A stretch of 64,000 nucleotides of DNA, from NCBI RefSeq assembly GCF_021347895.1, contig NC_067129.1, positions 29,487,690-29,551,689 on the forward strand, in the 5' to 3' direction. Both the position numbers and the translations under genes were made by a program. Below are positions 1-11,191 of the stretch, one piece after another. The notes beneath the pieces are model-generated. The model had not been told where the DNA came from and searched no databases. It worked only from the letters and a program-made list of their open reading frames with translations. Position 1 is the first letter of the stretch. Each line of letters begins with the position of its first letter. Source of the stretch: Acanthochromis polyacanthus (taxonomy: Eukaryota; Chordata; Actinopteri; Pomacentridae).

Positions 1-6
1 TAGCGT

Positions 7-12
7 TTTATT
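7..12 (-). terminator. AATAAA downstream of the left-end ORF
   Basis: Minus-strand CTTAATAAAACG, about 150 bases after the TAA at 163. Cleavage would fall at or just beyond the window edge. Confidence 0.4.
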
Positions 13-162
13 AAGCAAGTTTTAGCAGGGGCACAGCATCAATTCATGATTAAAACAATTTAATTATTTCTGATTATAAATTATACTAAAGTAACTAAAT
101 TGAGCGTACCTGACAATCTTCTCTAATTATTAAATTTAGGAGAGAGAGCGGACAGCCAGGCC

Positions 163-483
163 TTAGCTGCCACACCCGGTCTTGATCTGCATCTGGTTGA
201 ACTCCTCTGTAGACCAGTAGACTCGGTACGAAGTCTTCTTTGTGGGCAGAGGGTGTTCTTCATAGGCAGGGGGAGTGGAGAGGTCCCGAAAGCCAATCGT
301 TGGTCTGGCAGTTATCTTTAGTAGCAGCTGGAACACAAGTGCGGGCATCTCAGCTGTCTTCTCAGTCGGATGGTGGTGGTGGAAAGCCCCCGTCTCATCA
401 GGCTGTGGTGGGTCACTGGGTCCTCCAGCCCCTGGAGTGGAGCAGCCCTCTGCTGCTGCCTCCTGTGCCTCTCTGGATGCCAT
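163..483 (-). CDS. Unidentified 106-aa ORF in an intronless unit with TATA box and poly(A) signal
   Basis: Not recognised. The frame is open from 771 to the TAA at 163-165, but the first in-frame ATG is at 481-483 (CCCATGG), giving 106 residues; translation from upstream would need a non-ATG start or an upstream exon. Visible features are a small-residue and proline-rich N-terminal half, a His4 run (residues 35-38), and TPPAYEE (PPxY at 71-74), a motif that binds WW domains and also serves as a late-budding motif in some gag proteins. No membrane segment is evident. A TATA box lies upstream (770-776) and AATAAA downstream (7-12), so a single-exon transcript of about 750 nt is possible. It could be a lineage-specific gene, a last exon, or part of a retroelement or LTR. 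The base composition is clearly more GC-rich than the neighbouring DNA. Confidence 0.35.
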   Translation of the reverse strand: MASREAQEAAAEGCSTPGAGGPSDPPQPDETGAFHHHHPTEKTAEMPALVFQLLLKITARPTIGFRDLSTPPAYEEHPLPTKKTSYRVYWSTEEFNQMQIKTGCGS

Positions 484-769
484 GGGTGCTTGCCTCTCTT
501 CATCTCTTTGGACAACTGTAGACCTCTCAGGACTCTCCGTCTGGCAGAGTGTGGTCCTCGCTTGTTGAACAAAGTCAGAAAAAGACTTTGCCTCCAACGA
601 TGTTCTCAGCGAACTCTGGAGCCTAAGTCCCGCGTTGTCTTCACGTCTCTTGGGCAAAAGGGTCCGGTGTCGACTCTTCAGAACTCTGGCGATGCTCCCC
701 GGCAGCTCCGGCGAGCAGCATCTCTCCCCTCCGGGGGAGAACTCCGAACTCAGTGTCTGTGTCTCTGGG

Positions 770-776
770 TTTTATA
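770..776 (-). promoter_or_regulatory. TATA box upstream of the left-end ORF
   Basis: Minus-strand GGGTATAAAACCC. Transcription would be expected to start near 740-746, giving a leader that contains a 26-codon upstream ORF (719-721 ATG, stop 641-643) before the main frame. An LTR U3/R boundary would look the same. Confidence 0.45.
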
Positions 777-859
777 CCCTAGCTCGGCTTCAGCTCAGCA
801 CATACACATTTTCACACACAATTCTAACTAATAGGTACGCCCAGGTAATTAATTCATAG

Positions 860-1230
860 GTTTAAGACACAACCTTCTTCCTATCACGCATACATCATTC
901 TTTCCATCTTTTCTGTTAACACATCCACTTGTTACACACACTTCAGTTGTCATGACAATGTAGGCCTGAGCCCATCCTGTCATCCTGTGGAAACTCCAAG
1001 TTCCTCATTTCTGAGGAGACTTCTGCTTTTCCCATCCTGTCTGCATACAGCTCAGAACAGCACAGATTACTTCCATTCAAAACTCACTTAGTTACACTGA
1101 ATCACTTCTTTAAATCATTTTTCTTAGCATGATCAAATAACTTATTTTAAATCATTCTCTTCTATAGCAATCATCATTTCCAGAATATATATCAGCCTAT
1201 TAAAATCATTCTTGCATCAAGCATAAGCAT
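860..1230. other. AT-rich stretch, no recognisable feature
   Basis: Upstream side of the TATA-box unit. No coding or clear repeat structure was seen; if the left unit is an LTR this would be its U3. Confidence 0.5.
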
Positions 1231-1364
1231 AATCATGTGGTTAACTTATATAGTTTCTCATTTTAACTTTTCATTGGTTTGCTTAAAGCTTTTATTTAGG
1301 TGGTGGTTGCTCCTGGGATCTCAAATAACTAGGTCCCACTTGACAGTCTTCAAGAACCTACCCG

Positions 1365-1482
1365 GAACTGATGAAGCCTCTTGGATGAGAGGTGAAACGT
1401 CTTCCAGAATCTCCAGAACTGAAGAAACATCTTGGATGAGAAGTGAAACATCTTCAGGGACCTCCAGAACTGAAGATGTTTT
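1365..1482 (+). repeat. 51-bp tandem repeat, about 2.3 copies
   Basis: Units start at 1365 (GAACTGATGAAG), 1416 (GAACTGAAGAAA) and 1467 (GAACTGAAGATG, partial). Each contains TTGGATGAGAGGTGAAACGT or a close variant. The period is 51 bp, a multiple of three, so the plus frame reads a 17-residue repeat (SWMRGETSS). I recall the motif as common near fish retroelement ends, but I cannot verify that here. Confidence 0.75.
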
Positions 1483-1519
1483 CATTATTTCCATGTGTAG
1501 AAGAAGGGAAATCAGGTAA

Positions 1520-2100
1520 AAACATGGGAAAGTACACATAAATACAAGACAAAAAAAACGTTTAATCTGGTGTTTTTCCTCCCTGACATTATGTTCTGTC
1601 AGAAAGCTGGAACTCTTGGACTTCATCCGTTACACAGAGCATCCAGGAACAAGTAACATTTAACCTTGTGTAGATAATGACAAATATAGATGTGCTAATC
1701 TGTCCGATGAGCTCCGTTTAACGCCAACAACCGATAAGAAGCAGCTTGAAGACGTTTCAAACTGCAGACGGAGAAGCCGAGCAGCCGTCACGTGTCTGTT
1801 TGATCTACGGGGAGCAATTTCTGGATCAAAAGAAAGAAGATTTTTTATTATTTTTTATCAGTAAAAGCAGCTGTGGAACGACGACAGCCTGCAGAGCAGC
1901 AGGAGAGGAACGCCGATAAGATGGAGGACTAATCAGCCGAATCACCTGTGAGCTGATTGTTTGGTTCTCAGGCTGCAGATGAGATGATTTTCACAGAAAC
2001 GAGCCGAGAGAAGCTGCTCTGACTGTGAGAACGTGAAGTCAAAGTGACGTACAAACCAAAGGAAAGGATGTTTCAGAGACTCGTTGCTGCTGTTTGAATT
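1520..2100. other. Non-repetitive intergenic DNA
   Basis: Mixed-composition sequence with no convincing ORF, splice pattern or repeat. Confidence 0.5.
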
Positions 2101-3345
2101 TTACATTTGAAACAAACTGAGGAAAAGTCCCAGTTTTATGTTTCATATGCAACATAAATCAATTTTATTTAGTAGTCAAGCTCACTTCATCCTAATATGA
2201 GTGTTTTTCCTTTCAAATCAAAGCAAATATCTGTAAAATAATTGTGAGCTGATTTAAATACAGCAAAATTGTGTAATTCTGTGGTCAAACATTGTTAAAA
2301 GACAAACTGTCATTAGTAAAAATATACATTTTTAAATTAATTTGCTGTTTAGCTCTGTTTATTTTATGCTTAACATGTAAATTATGTTTTTATTTTCATA
2401 ATTTGACTCGATATTCAGTATTTTTATGTAAATAAATACTTTTATTTACATGATTTTATTAGATATTACGTGTAATGCAGCAGTTTTGTCACGTTTTCTA
2501 TTGTTAACATGTAAATTAATGCTTTTATTTTCACAACTTCACTAGATATTAAATGTTTTTTTTTGGTTTGGAGGCAAATTATTACTTTTATTTTCATAAT
2601 TTTACTGTCTAATATGTGTCATGTAGCAGTCTTGGCTTGTTATTTTGTGGTTAATGTGTAAATGAATACTTTAATATTCTAAATTTTACTTGACATGAGG
2701 TGTTTTTTATGGTTAACGTGTTAGTTAATACTTTTTTTAACTTTACTGAATGGTAAGTGTTTTTGTGGTTTGCATGAAGATTAGTACTTTTATTTTCAAA
2801 TTTTATCAGATATTAGGCATTTTTTTTACTATTATCGTGTAAATTAAGAATTTTATTTTTATAATTTAACAGCACATTATGTGTAATGTAGTTTTGACCT
2901 GTTTTTTTTTACAGTTAACGTGTAAGTAAATCCTTTTTTTTCAAAGTTTAACCAGGTATTTGGCATTCTTATGGTGAACGTGTAAATTAATACTTTTATT
3001 TTCATAATTTTACTACATATCATGCACAATATAGCAGTTTTGGCCTGTTTTTAAAAGTTATTATGGAAATAAATACTTTTATTTTTGCATTTTTTCTAGA
3101 TATTATGTGAAATGAAACAGATTTGACTTGACTTTTTTATGACTAATGTGTAAATTTATACTTTTGCTTTCATCATTTTAGTGGATTTTAAATGTTTTTT
3201 ATGGTTACCATGTAAATTACTACTTTTATTTTCATTAATTTTACTAGATATCACGTATAGTATAGCAGTTTTTTACCTTTTTTTGTAGTTAACATGCACA
3301 TTAATACTTCTTTATCCTTTTTTTTAACCAAATGTTATGTCTAGC
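2100..3345. repeat. AT-rich minisatellite field 1
   Basis: Degenerate tandem copies of a unit containing CATGTAAATTAATACTTTTA, TTTTCATAATTTTACTAGAT and GTAATGTAGCAGTTTT. Longer (about 88 bp) and shorter (about 63 bp) forms appear to alternate, suggesting a higher-order unit near 150 bp. Related to the fields at 6050-7075 and 24760-26600. Confidence 0.75.
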
Positions 3346-4005
3346 TGAACAAAAGAGGCAAAATCACAGTTAAAAACTTTTATTTTCCACACTTTGAAGT
3401 GCTGTTTCTTGTTTCCACGTTGTTTTTTTCTGATTCCTCCTCCACTCTTCTCTCAGCTCGTATTTCCTCCAGCGTTTAACTGAGAGTGTGACGGCTTCCT
3501 GGAGGACATCGGCCTCTCCCTGACCTTCTATCAGCCCTCTGAGCTGTGATCTGTGGCTGCAGAGTCAAAGATTCTTCCATTTATCTCCGTTCTGGGGCAC
3601 CGCCAGACGTTTCCACATCCACACTTCCTGGATGAGTTCTTTATGTTGCATCGTAACCTTTAAAACCAGGAGCACAGCGGAGGCCAAGGTGGAGCTCTGC
3701 AGCAGGTAAGAGCGTGCCTGCACTCTGTCGCCATGGATACGGCTGAAACCTTCCACCTGAGTGAACATAAACTACCCACTCTTTATCTGTGAACAGGAGA
3801 CACACAGCATTCATGATCTGGTACAGTAATAGAACCGTGATAGAACATCTTAAATCCCAGGTCCACTCAGCTGAATGAAGCGGCTCCATTCAGGGCTTCA
3901 AAACAGAGATTCAATCGGCATGTTCTATTATTTGAAATGCAAACTTTTAGTCAAATACATCCAGCAAGTGTGCATCGCTTCAAAAACTGAACTATTATTC
4001 TACCT
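3346..4005. other. Unique intergenic DNA
   Basis: GC is higher than in the flanking minisatellite. Short open frames on the minus strand (3565-3889) show no known domain, so I do not call a gene. Confidence 0.45.
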
Positions 4006-4007
4006 GC

Positions 4008-4285
4008 AATGTTCTGGGAATGTTCTTCTATGAAACATTCTCACAACGTTCCATGATGAGAAAAGAAGGATGTTTTCAGAACTAACACTTGAAAAATGTT
4101 CTCCAGATGTTATCGAGGCCTCAGATGATGTTTATAAAGCGTTCCTGTGCTGTGATGTATTAACAAAGTGGAACGTTCCAACTGCAATGTTCTGAGGATG
4201 TTCTGGAGGGGCTGCTGGCTAAAATGTTCTCACAGTGTTGGAAGAACGTTGCAGAACCAGCTTTTAAAAAAATGTTTTCCAGATG
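4008..4285 (+). repeat. 212-bp GAAnnTTC repeat family, block A
   Basis: Contains TTCTATGAAACATTCTCACA, ACGTTCCATGATGAG, CCAGATGTTATCGAGGCCTC and GTGGAACGTTCCAACTGC, the standard order of the family (see the array at 46970-48100). Confidence 0.7.
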
Positions 4286-4289
4286 TTTT

Positions 4290-4975
4290 CCATTTTCTGT
4301 CTTGCTTTTGTTGTTTGTGTCATTTTCTGTTTTGTTTTTGTCATTTTCTGTCAGTTCTTGTCATTGTCTTTCTAGTTGTCATTTTGAGTCTCGTTTCTGT
4401 TGTTTTGTGTCTTGTTTTTGTTGTTTTGTCTTGTTTTTGTGTTTTAGTTTCTTGTTTTTGTCGTTTTGTATCTTGTTTTGTTGTTTTGTGTCTTGCTTTT
4501 GTCGTTTTGTCTTGTTTTTGTTGTTTTGTATCTTGCTTTTGTTGTTTTGTGTCTTGTTTTGTGTTTTTCTTTCTTGTTTTGTGTCTTGTTTTTGTCATTT
4601 TCTGTTTTGTTTTTGTCATTTTCTGTCTTGCTTTTGTTGTTTTGTGTCATTTTCTGTTTTGTTTTTGTCATTTTCTGTTTTGTTTTTGTCATTTTCTGTC
4701 AGTTCTTGTCATTGTCTTTCTAGTTGTCATTTTGTGTCTCTTTTCTGTTGTTTTGTGTCTTGTTTTGTCGTTTTGTGTCTTGTTTTTATTGTTGTGTCTT
4801 GCTTTTGCCGTTTTGTGTCTTGTTTTAGTCATTTTCTGTCTTGTTTTTGTCATTTTGAATCTTGTTTTTGTTTTGTATTTTGTCTTGTATTTGTCATTTT
4901 CTGTCTTGCTTTTGTGGTTTTTTGTCTTGTTTTTGTTTCTTGTTTTCGTTGCTTTGTGTCTTGTTTTTGTCGTCA
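4290..4975 (+). repeat. TTTTGTC/TTTTGTTG minisatellite
   Basis: About 690 bp of degenerate units such as GTGTCTTGTTTTTGTTGTTT and TCATTTTCTGTTTTGTTTTT, with a core period near 19-20 bp. It is free of stops over long stretches on both strands (up to 276 codons), but those frames are pure repeat translation. The reverse-complement family occurs at 40090-40790. Confidence 0.85.
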
Positions 4976-6049
4976 ACATCACCAAACTGTTTCCCTAAAG
5001 AATGTGTAGAGCAAAGCTACATCCTCTCTTCTATTCTTCATATTTTCATCTCATTGACAGCTTTGAATGAATGTCTCTCTCTACCTCATAGTATCAGGAT
5101 CAGACTCATTCTTTGGACTGTTTTCCATCAGTCAGTTTGTCCTCTTGGTCAGCAGTAACAGCTAGCTAAATATCTAGCTTCTACTGCTGAGAAAAAGATC
5201 ACATTAGCATGGATTAGAGTAGGGTTAGCAACAACACAGAAAAATGGAATAAAAATGATGTATAAGCTGAGCAATTCAAGCCTTTGATAGATTATTACCT
5301 ATTATTGATCAGTATAGAGCAGAAAACTGTAAAAGATGAGGTTTATTCTTCAAATATTTTGAAGCTCCAATGTCCTCCAGTTCTGGAATGATCCCATACA
5401 AGCACACAGACACACACAAACACACATAGACATATTCACACACAAAGACACACTTATAAACCCACATCATGCATTTTTTCCTCCAGCTGCCTCATAAAAC
5501 TCTGAACTTCGTCTTCCTTCCTGCAGCCACGTTCTGCTGCAGAGTCTTTGGGCTTTTCATAAAATACCACAGCTTACTTCCTCCTGCGCTCCTTTCTCTC
5601 CAGCAGATGCATTTCTACATTTTTCCTTCCACTCCACTGCCGTCTTTGTCGGTCTGAGCTCTTTCCTGACAGATCACTGAGCGCTGTGTTTCCTCGGCTG
5701 CCGGTCGACTCGGACCTGAAGGAGGATGAATCCACAGACCCTCCAGGAAGTCTGGCGTGACATTTATCTGTGCAGCCAAAACTGTGTCACACACATCGAG
5801 CTGCAGCATCGAGTGAATCTAGAGGCTCAGAAAATATGAGAAAACACAGAACACAGACGGAGGATTGATGGAGCGGCTGCAGGTTTGGTTTCACTGCATC
5901 ATTTTAATTCGAGAAGGTCCAAGCAGAGCCACCTTTAAACCCACAGGGACGAATATCTGAGGCTTTAGTTACAGATTTCTAAAAGCTGTTACATGTAACT
6001 CACCTTTAAATCACTTGGAAGTAACGTTCATGTTCTGTGGGATGTAACA
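4976..6049. other. Unique DNA with a CA-rich patch
   Basis: A CA/CACACAA-rich patch lies at 5395-5462. The rest shows no recognisable coding or mobile element. Confidence 0.5.
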
Positions 6050-7075
6050 CAGTAAAACAGAGTATTTTTTAATCAATCACTGGTTCCAAAAAACAAGTTA
6101 ATATTTGTAAAAATACACATTTTATTCTTTCTTAGGATTGTTTTCATATCGTCAATAATATTTTTTTTATCAATAAACAAAACAGGGAAATATGCAAAAT
6201 GATTTATAACTACTCAGTCCTTAATATATAGAACTTTTTCTTTCAGAAAACAGCAAACATCTGTAAAATATTTCTATTTAAATCAGTACAACTGTGTTAT
6301 TTCACCTATTTTGCAGTATTTTTCTGGTTTAACTGGATGTTATCTGTAATTTAACAAAACAGGGAAAACATGCAAATAACAGTTGAAAAGAAAACATTTT
6401 CAAGCATTTAAATATAACATTTTTTTCTGTCAAATGTCAGCAAATGTCTAAAATAATCTTATTTTAGCATATTTAAATGCAGTTAACAGTGTAATTTTAC
6501 ATTAACACCCTGTAAAAGAACAACTTGCTTTTTGTAAAGATGAAGATTTTTTCTTTCTTGGGATTGTTTTTTCTTGATCAACATGTAAAATTATGATTAT
6601 TTATATTATGTGTATAAATTTACAAGGAAATCTTTGGAATTGAACAAAACAGGGAAAATATCCAAATAACAGTTGAAAAGAAAACATTTTATGTTTTTCT
6701 TTAAAGTAACAGCAAATATCTCTAAAACAATATTATTATTAGCAAATTTAAATACAGTTAACAGTGTATTTTACATTTACACCCTGTAAAAGAGCCATTT
6801 ACTAAACAATAACAGTGTTTTCTCTGATACAAATCAAAAACTGTGTAATTTTATGGTCACATGTTGTACAAAAATACAGATTTTTATTTACAGTTTTGAA
6901 AGGCTTTTTGATGGTTGACATGTAAATTAAAACATTTTAGGTGATTTTACTTCAAATATCTAATGTTTTCTTTCAAATAACAGCAAATATCTCTAAAATA
7001 ATCATATAATCAATAAATACTACAATAATACAATTTAAATTAAACTGGGAAAATATGCAAATAACTGGAAAAAAA
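6050..7075. repeat. AT-rich minisatellite field 2
   Basis: Repeated modules AACAAAACAGGGAAAATATG, CAGCAAATATCTCTAAAA, TTAACAGTGTAATTTTACAT and CACCCTGTAAAAGA recur every few hundred bases. Same family as 24760-26600. Confidence 0.7.
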
Positions 7076-7077
7076 AG

Positions 7078-8551
7078 CATCTGAGGCCTGGAAAACATGC
7101 TTGACAGTTCGTTTGAGAACGTTCCTCCTTTGTTGTCATGAAACATTGTGAGAATGTTTCATAGAAGAATGTTCTATTATGTGTTCTCTCAAGAACATCC
7201 TCAGAACATTGCAGGCAGAATGTTCCATCTTTGTTAATCATCACTTTATTGGAACATCTTATAAAAGTCTTGTCAGGAATTCATGACATCTGGGAAACAT
7301 TTTCTGAATGTTGGTTTAAGAACGTTCCTCTTTGGTTATCAAAGAACATCATCTGTGTTCCTGACAACACCCCCTGAATGTTGGCATTAGAACCTTATAT
7401 TAATGTTAGAGGAACATCACTGGAAATGAAAATATAGTGTTCCTTAAATAAAACTTTTAAAGTGATTAGAACTTGTAGGTAGCGATACCAAGCATTGTGG
7501 GAACGTTCCCGCTTCAGTTGAATCTGGAAGCGGTTTGACGTTCTTCCACTGCAGCAGAACATTAAATAGACGTTGCATGTCAGTCTGCTTAGAACTCATC
7601 TCTTCAGAACATAATGTTTGTGGCTGAATGAGGTCAAACCCTCAGATATGTAAAATGTTGTTAGAGATCTGAACAACGTTCTCACTGTTCTACATTATGC
7701 AGTACAGTTCTACTGTACTGTTCCGACAGAACCCGCCCACTCAGTCACTGGTGATTATCTGCATAAATAAAAGAACAGAGCAGAACGTAAACAACCTGCC
7801 GCTTTACTGAAGTTGAAAAGAAGCCGCGACACAGCGAGGAGGGAGCAAATCAATAATAAATGAAGGAAAGCTTCTTGTTTTTCAGCTCCGGTTTTATCAC
7901 ATTAGCAGCAGGAAAGTTCTAACCCAGCCGGTAGAGAACGTTCCCACAGCGTTAGGTAACATCCCCGACAAGTTCTAGTAGGGTTTTAAATACCACATTT
8001 TAGAGAGCATTTAAACATATTTTAATTTCCAGTTCATATGTTTTAACATCAACTTTCAGACAATGTTGTCAGGAACGTAGATGATGTTCTATGAGGACGA
8101 AGAAGGAACATTCATTTGGTTTGAGAACGTTCCTCCTTTGTTGCCATTGAACATAATCTATGTTCTGTGATGACAAAAGAACATTCACTATTAAAAAAAT
8201 ATTATCCACATGTTATTGCAGCTATAATTATTATAAAATGTTCCTGAAAGGTGAACCTGTATGGAACGTTCTGCCTGCAGGGTTCTAAGGATGTCTGGGA
8301 ACACTGTTGAGAGAACGCATTGAAGAATGTTCTTTTGTCACACAACCTTACAATGTCTCAGGACAACAAATAGAAAATAATCTAGATGTTATCAATGTCA
8401 TAATCATTCCTGTAATGTGATGTATTAACAAATAGGGAACGTTCTGTCTGCAGCGTTCTAAGGATATTTGGGGTTGTTGTGGAATGAATGTTCTTCTATC
8501 AAACATGCTTACAATGCTTCATGATAACAAAGGAAAAACAAAGTAGAACTA
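7078..8551. repeat. 212-bp GAAnnTTC repeat family, block B (mixed orientation)
   Basis: 7078-7460 runs in the minus orientation (GAACATTGCAGGCAGAATGT); 8060-8551 contains plus-orientation units (ATGGAACGTTCTGCCTGCAG). The middle, 7480-8050, is more diverged. It is interrupted by a solo LTR at 8552 and resumes at 9426. Confidence 0.65.
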
Positions 8552-9425
8552 TGTTACGATCCAACCTCTAGGGGCTGGCTGGATGCAACAAAATAACCAG
8601 ATGGTGTTGGTTTAGGTTAAGGGATTTATTGCTTAGTAGTAAAAGGAACGAAAGAGTGACAATAAAACACAAGACGAGTGGGTGTTGCTAAAACAAAGAA
8701 CGGAATAAAACATAACGAAGGCTAACAGAGTTTGTAACTGAGCTAAACACAAAGAAAACAACTAAACTCCCTAGCCAAACCAAACTACAGAAGCAACACC
8801 CACCACCAGGAACAAAAACTAATACAAAAGGTGTACAGAACAAACTAAACAAAACTGGTGCCTCTAAATAAGTATACATACTGAATGCACAGTTCACAAA
8901 AGCTCAAAATACGAAGTGGCTTCTACACATAGTTGGCAGACTATGAATTGGAGCCTCAATCTCCACTGACACATAGGGCTCCACACTAAACTAAAGCCAA
9001 CAGAAGGTCAAAGTTGTCTGTAGCACCCACCACAAGTGCTTCCAGACCGAAAGACCACACAGCACCACAATACAGAGCCACAGTGTAAAGAGGCACCAGG
9101 GTGGACTGGTCAAAGTACCAGCCACCAAGACTAATGGCATGGTGGGACTTTATAGGTAGCAGGTGTGGTGCCTGGCTGCCTCTGGTTGGTCGAAGGAGGA
9201 GGAGCTGGAGGGTGGCCCAATCAGGACGGCCGGAGGGCGGGGAGAACCAGACTGGGGAGCAGGTCGTCATCAGCTCTGTCCTCAGCTGAAACGGCTGGCA
9301 GCTGGGGTTCCAAAGGCTCTGCAAAAAGCCCCAGCTGAACCCACACACAAATTACTCCCAAACAAAGGCCCTACAAAACACCACCTCAAAACGAGGACGG
9401 CACACCAATACTGGTGGCTGTAACA
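8552..9425 (-). mobile_element. Solo LTR 1 (874 bp)
   Basis: Plus-strand ends are TGTTACGATC and GGCTGTAACA, i.e. TG...CA with inverted TGTTAC/GTAACA. The flanks are aacta (8547-8551) and aatta (9426-9430), a 5-bp target duplication with one mismatch. On the minus strand CTATAAAG (9148-9155) and AATAAA (8625-8630) are placed as in an LTR reading right to left. No gag/pol sequence, primer-binding site or polypurine tract adjoins it, so it is a recombined solo LTR; superfamily (Gypsy or ERV type) is undetermined. Confidence 0.75.
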
Positions 9426-9800
9426 AATTACGGTAACATTCAAAAAATGTTCTCCAGATGTTATCGATGCCCTAATTATTATAAAACGTTCCTGTCATGC
9501 GAAACATTAATAAACATGGAACGTTCTGAGGATATTTGTTGAGAGAACACATTGAAGAGCATTCTTCTATCAAACATTCTTACAATGTTTCATGACTACA
9601 AAGGGGAAAGAATCTAGAACCAACATTCAAAAAAAATTTTCAGATAAATGCAGAACATTTTGTAACACTCCTGTAATGTGATATTTATTTAAAGTAGAAC
9701 ATTTTTCTTTCTTGTTGAGGAAACAAGAATGATTTAGACCAACATTCAGATGACAGAACACACAGAATGTTCAGTAACCTTCCTGTAATATTGGATTTTG
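9426..9800 (+). repeat. 212-bp family, continuation of block B after the solo LTR
   Basis: Resumes with ACATTCAAAAAATGTTCTCC, CAGATGTTATCGATGCC and ACATGGAACGTTCTGAGG. Confidence 0.65.
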
Positions 9801-10139
9801 GATTTGGAGACATTTCCATGTCGAGTGATGCAGAGAGAGTCTTCTTCCTGAAGGAGGATGGGGACAGTGAAATTAGCTAGCTAGCTAACAGGGCTAAAGC
9901 CAAAAGTTAGACCGTCTTAGTGACATGACCATCTTTGTGGTGTTTTGATGATTAAAATGTGCATTCTGGGGACATTTAGGACTTTAATTAATGTGTAGGA
10001 AAGAGGCACAATATGGAACCTTTTAGAACATAGATGTGAAAGAGGTATTTCTTTGCAGCTGTTAGCTGATGTCATTACAGATTATCTTCCAAAAGGCAGA
10101 TGCTGTAGCAGGAAGATATGTTAGAACTCTCTGCTGTGG
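9801..10139. other. Unique DNA
   Basis: No feature recognised apart from short TAGC repeats (near 9880). Confidence 0.4.
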
Positions 10140-10415
10140 TCTAGGTCAGATGTCATCTATTCTGTTGTGACTCTGCGGACTCGTTGTGTCCATTTTGGTC
10201 TGTAATCTAAATCTGACCTTCTTCCAACTACAATATTTCCCCAAAGAGCAGACAGAATCCTCAGAACTGATGCTGGCGTTGCTTGCATGTGCTGCTGCTC
10301 TGTCGGTGTCACTGCTCCAGACATCAGTAAACCTCACTTTCAACCTGAATCATCTGAATCTCCAGTGTTTCTCTGTATCTGTCTCCTCATCCTCTCTTGA
10401 CTTTGACAACTGAGG
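10140..10415 (+). repeat. Dispersed repeat R1, copy 1
   Basis: Shares AATCTAAATCTGACCTTCT, CAGACAGAATCCTCAGAACT and GCATGTGCTGCTGCTCTGTC with 12160-12405 and 59345-59565. Class unknown. Confidence 0.7.
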
Positions 10416-10429
10416 CCTGGAGAACATCT

Positions 10430-10514
10430 GGACATTTAACAAGATACAACAAACATATTTTGAATGTTGGTTTAAGAACGTTCTTCCTTTTGCTGCCATA
10501 GAACACAATCCTTG
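10430..10514 (-). repeat. 212-bp family, block C left part
   Basis: GAACATCTGGACATTTAACA, TTGAATGTTGGTTTAAGAAC. Split from its continuation (11945-12130) by solo LTR 2 and everything nested in it. Confidence 0.65.
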
Positions 10515-10591
10515 TGTCAGGTATTACCTTCAGTGGGTTAGTTGTCTTGCCTTTTGTATTTATATTCATATTTTCCATCAACCCTCTAGAG

Positions 10592-11155
10592 CAGTGGTCG
10601 GCAACTGGCGGCCTGCGGGCCAAAACTGGCCTGTCAGGAATAATATCTGGCCCGGCAGATGATTTTGAAAATTTGATTTGGCACGGAGCCAAGCCAGTCC
10701 GTCACTGCAACACGAAACTCGCGTGGTCGGCTGCTGCCAGGCATTTCCACGTTTGCGCTACTGGTTGGACACGGTTGTACCAGCCAGATTTCACTGAGCA
10801 ACAGTGTGTGCAAAACGTGTGTGTCTCGGGAGTCATTTTTTAATACATCTGTGATCAGAACTGAGATGTGTGTCCCCAGCCCGATCTCACGAGGATTCGT
10901 GAAACTGTCACGTAAGTTTTAGTTTCGGTTTCGTGCGCACCAACACGATTTCGTCATGTTTTTCGTGCCGCTCACCACGAAATGCGCACCAATGTATTTT
11001 AAACGGCGGACTTTTCGTGCCACCCAGAACGTATTTCAAACGAATGTGTGTATTATATTTTTAATGTAAAACCATGGCGAATCCAACGCTATATTTTGCA
11101 TGACATCGTCCCTAACCATAACCCTAACCATAACCATAACCCGGTGGTACACTTA

Positions 11156-11191
<36 letters not shown>

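Noticed and set aside
4168..5009. Open frames of 276 and 261 codons, plus Lys/Thr/Gln-rich frames on the other strand
   Set aside because: They are translations of the TTTTGTC minisatellite; all frames are open because the unit lacks stops.
8688..9348. 69- and 120-codon minus-strand frames
   Set aside because: Inside solo LTR 1, with no gag/pol-like motif; chance open frames.
11113..11142. Interstitial telomere
   Set aside because: CCTAACC-like units are irregular (CCATAACC variants) and lie inside an inverted-repeat element.
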